A stretch of DNA of 5,037 nt. It comes from Phycisphaerae bacterium. Lineage in GTDB: Bacteria; Planctomycetota; Phycisphaerae; UBA1845; Fen-1342. Under the pieces are notes generated by a model that had not been told where the DNA came from, ran no database searches, and saw only the letters and a list, made by a program, of their open reading frames with translations. How positions within the stretch are numbered: position 1 is the first letter of the stretch; every line of letters starts with the position of its first letter. The DNA lies in assembly GCA_020058145.1 (NCBI GenBank), contig JAGVEP010000374.1:1-5037 (forward strand). The letters are read 5' to 3'. Shown here piece after piece: positions 3,652 to 5,037 of this stretch. The position numbers and the translations under genes were made by a program.

Positions 3652-5037
3652 GTGAAATCTCGGCCAGTGCCCCCCATCGCATTGCCGCAACTCGCCACGC
3701 GCGACTCCGGCGACGTGCCGCGCGCGGGCTGTGGCCCGCTGCGCAAATCCACCCGCAGCCGCTGGCGGGCGTTGACCCTCATCGGCGTCCACATCCTTTT
3801 TGGGCTGCACTTTTTGCACTGGTACCTGCGCGGGCGGACGGTCACGCCCGTCGAACTCAGCGAAGCGATGCGGACCCTGGAACAGGGGTTGGTGAATGCC
3901 GGGTTCATCGTCTTCGCCCTCGCCATCCTCAGCACGCTGGTACTGGGACGCTGGTTCTGCGGCTGGGGTTGCCACGTGGTTGCGCTGCAGGACCTGTGTA
4001 CGTGGCTGTTGAAGAAGCTCGGCATACGCCCACGACCGTTCCGCTCGCGGCTGCTCGTGTATGTTCCGCTGCTGGCGGCCCTGTACATGTTCGTATGGCC
4101 GAGCGTACTGCGCGTCTGGCAGGGCCAGCCGCGGCCGGCCGCCGTCTGGTACCTGACCACCTACGATTTCTGGGCCACCTTCCCGGGCCTCTGGATATCG
4201 CTGCTGACGTTCTTCATCTGCGGCTTTCTGATCGTCTACCTGCTTGGAAACAAGGGGTTCTGCACCTACGCGTGTCCCTACGGCGGCTTTTTCGGTGTCG
4301 CGGACCGCGTCGCGCCGGGCAAGATCCGCGTGACGGACGCCTGCGACGGCTGCGGGCACTGCACCGCGTCCTGCACGTCCAACGTGCGCGTACACGAAGA
4401 GGTTCGGCACTTCGGCATGGTTGTCAACCCGGGCTGCATGAAGTGTACCGACTGTATCAGCGTGTGCCCGAAAGACGCCCTGTACTTCGGCTTCGGACGA
4501 CCGACCATTGCCGCGGGAAGGCCCCGCCTCAGCCGCCCGCAGCGGCGATACGACTACTCGTGGCGCGAAGAAATCGCGCTGGCGGCGGTTTTCCTGATCG
4601 CGCTCTATGCGTTTCGCGGGCTCTACGAGGCTGTGCCGTTCCTGCTGTCGCTCGGGCTGGCCGCCATCTCGGCCTTCGTGCTGCTTCAGGCCGGGCGCTT
4701 GCTGTACACGCCCGCGGTGACGTTCCAACGGGCGGCGCTACGCCGCGCAGGGCGCATAACGCGCACCGGCGGCGCGCTGGTGCTGGCCGTGTTTATTGCT
4801 CATTCCGCACTTGTCCAATACCACGCCCACGCGGCGGAGAACCTGTTGACACAGGCGCGGCGCGCCCAGGAGCTGCCGCAGGGCCAGGGCGATGTCGGTG
4901 TCGTGCAACTCGCGCGGCAGAGCCTTGACCACCTGACGTGGGTACGCCGTTTCGCCCTGCTGCCGAGTGCCAAGACGGAGGCGCAGCTCGGGGCCGTCGC
5001 GTTGTTCCTCGGCGAGCGCGCTGCGGCGCGGACGCAC
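3652..5037 (+). CDS. Membrane-bound 4Fe-4S polyferredoxin, NapH/CcoG-like (3' end outside window)
   Basis: The frame stays open for 462 codons to the window edge. Order of parts: a cytosolic N-terminus (1-37); TM1 near 40-59; TM2 near 82-100; GRWFCGWGCH with C103 and C107; TM3 near 132-148; TM4 near 178-197; GFCTYACPYGG with C204 and C208. Then come two ferredoxin motifs, CDGCGHCTASC (C231, C234, C237, C241) and CMKCTDCISVCP (C262, C265, C268, C272), followed by TM5 near 308-325, TM6 near 329-346 and TM7 near 373-390, and a soluble helical tail. Paired CxxxC motifs at helix ends plus two [4Fe-4S] clusters are the NapH/CcoG/RdxA plan, proteins that move electrons at the membrane; the partner here is unknown. 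The tail from about 391 is helical and charged and could begin a TPR-like region. Upstream the frame is closed by TAG at 3640-3642, so only GTG 3643 or GTG 3652 can start it; AGGTG favours 3652. The first ferredoxin motif lacks the usual Pro after its last Cys. Confidence 0.88.
   Translation, partial: MKSRPVPPIALPQLATRDSGDVPRAGCGPLRKSTRSRWRALTLIGVHILFGLHFLHWYLRGRTVTPVELSEAMRTLEQGLVNAGFIVFALAILSTLVLGRWFCGWGCHVVALQDLCTWLLKKLGIRPRPFRSRLLVYVPLLAALYMFVWPSVLRVWQGQPRPAAVWYLTTYDFWATFPGLWISLLTFFICGFLIVYLLGNKGFCTYACPYGGFFGVADRVAPGKIRVTDACDGCGHCTASCTSNVRVHEEVRHFGMVVNPGCMKCTDCISVCPKDALYFGFGRPTIAAGRPRLSRPQRRYDYSWREEIALAAVFLIALYAFRGLYEAVPFLLSLGLAAISAFVLLQAGRLLYTPAVTFQRAALRRAGRITRTGGALVLAVFIAHSALVQYHAHAAENLLTQARRAQELPQGQGDVGVVQLARQSLDHLTWVRRFALLPSAKTEAQLGAVALFLGERAAARTH

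Noticed and set aside
3505..4728. Long minus-strand frame of 407 codons opposite the polyferredoxin
   Set aside because: Low-complexity composition rich in Arg, Gln, Glu and Ala, with no motif; open only because of GC-skewed codon positions on the other strand.
3600..4928. Long plus-strand frame of 442 codons over the polyferredoxin region
   Set aside because: Its translation is Arg/Ala/Gly-rich with no family features, whereas the frame one step away carries two ferredoxin motifs, paired CxxxC motifs and membrane helices. It is a shadow of the real gene.

Overview
The window most likely comes from a high-GC member of the Planctomycetota. The strongest pointer is a prepilin-like protein with an exact H-X9-DG motif, a protein type abundant in that phylum. 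A GGQ release-factor-like protein with an added C-terminal segment and a polyferredoxin of a type I associate with planctomycetes agree with this. The assignment rests on recall of families, not on a search.

Layout. A few codons of a plus-strand gene end at 61 and face rsmE (123-869, minus; 16S rRNA U1498 N3-methyltransferase). A 216-base gap (870-1085) follows. It holds a TATAAT box for rsmE, a 27-bp tandem repeat in three full copies and one partial copy, and a GC-rich hairpin just past the next gene. Then come a NifS/IscS-type cysteine desulfurase (1086-2237, minus) and, upstream of it, the prepilin-like H-X9-DG protein (2234-2926, minus). The prepilin stop and the desulfurase start share an ATGA, so the two are probably one coupled transcription unit. 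A divergent intergenic region (2927-3031) carries a TATAAT box for the prepilin and three consecutive palindromes. On the plus strand follow a release-factor-like GGQ protein (3032-3574) and, after another TATAAT box, a membrane polyferredoxin with two [4Fe-4S] motifs (from about 3652), cut by the window end. Intergenic space is small; no stretch above about 220 bases lacks a gene.

How the genes relate. Two are ribosome-linked (rsmE and the GGQ protein) and two are iron-sulfur-linked (the desulfurase that mobilises sulfur and the membrane [4Fe-4S] protein that would use clusters). The prepilin is an envelope protein whose coupling to a cytosolic desulfurase has no obvious explanation. I see no mobile element, CRISPR array, RNA gene or clear novel system. 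The points most worth following are the C-terminal module of the GGQ protein, the histidine-rich first membrane helix and C-terminal extension of the polyferredoxin, the palindrome cluster, the 27-bp repeat, and the -10 boxes placed so close to two start codons that those mRNAs may be leaderless.
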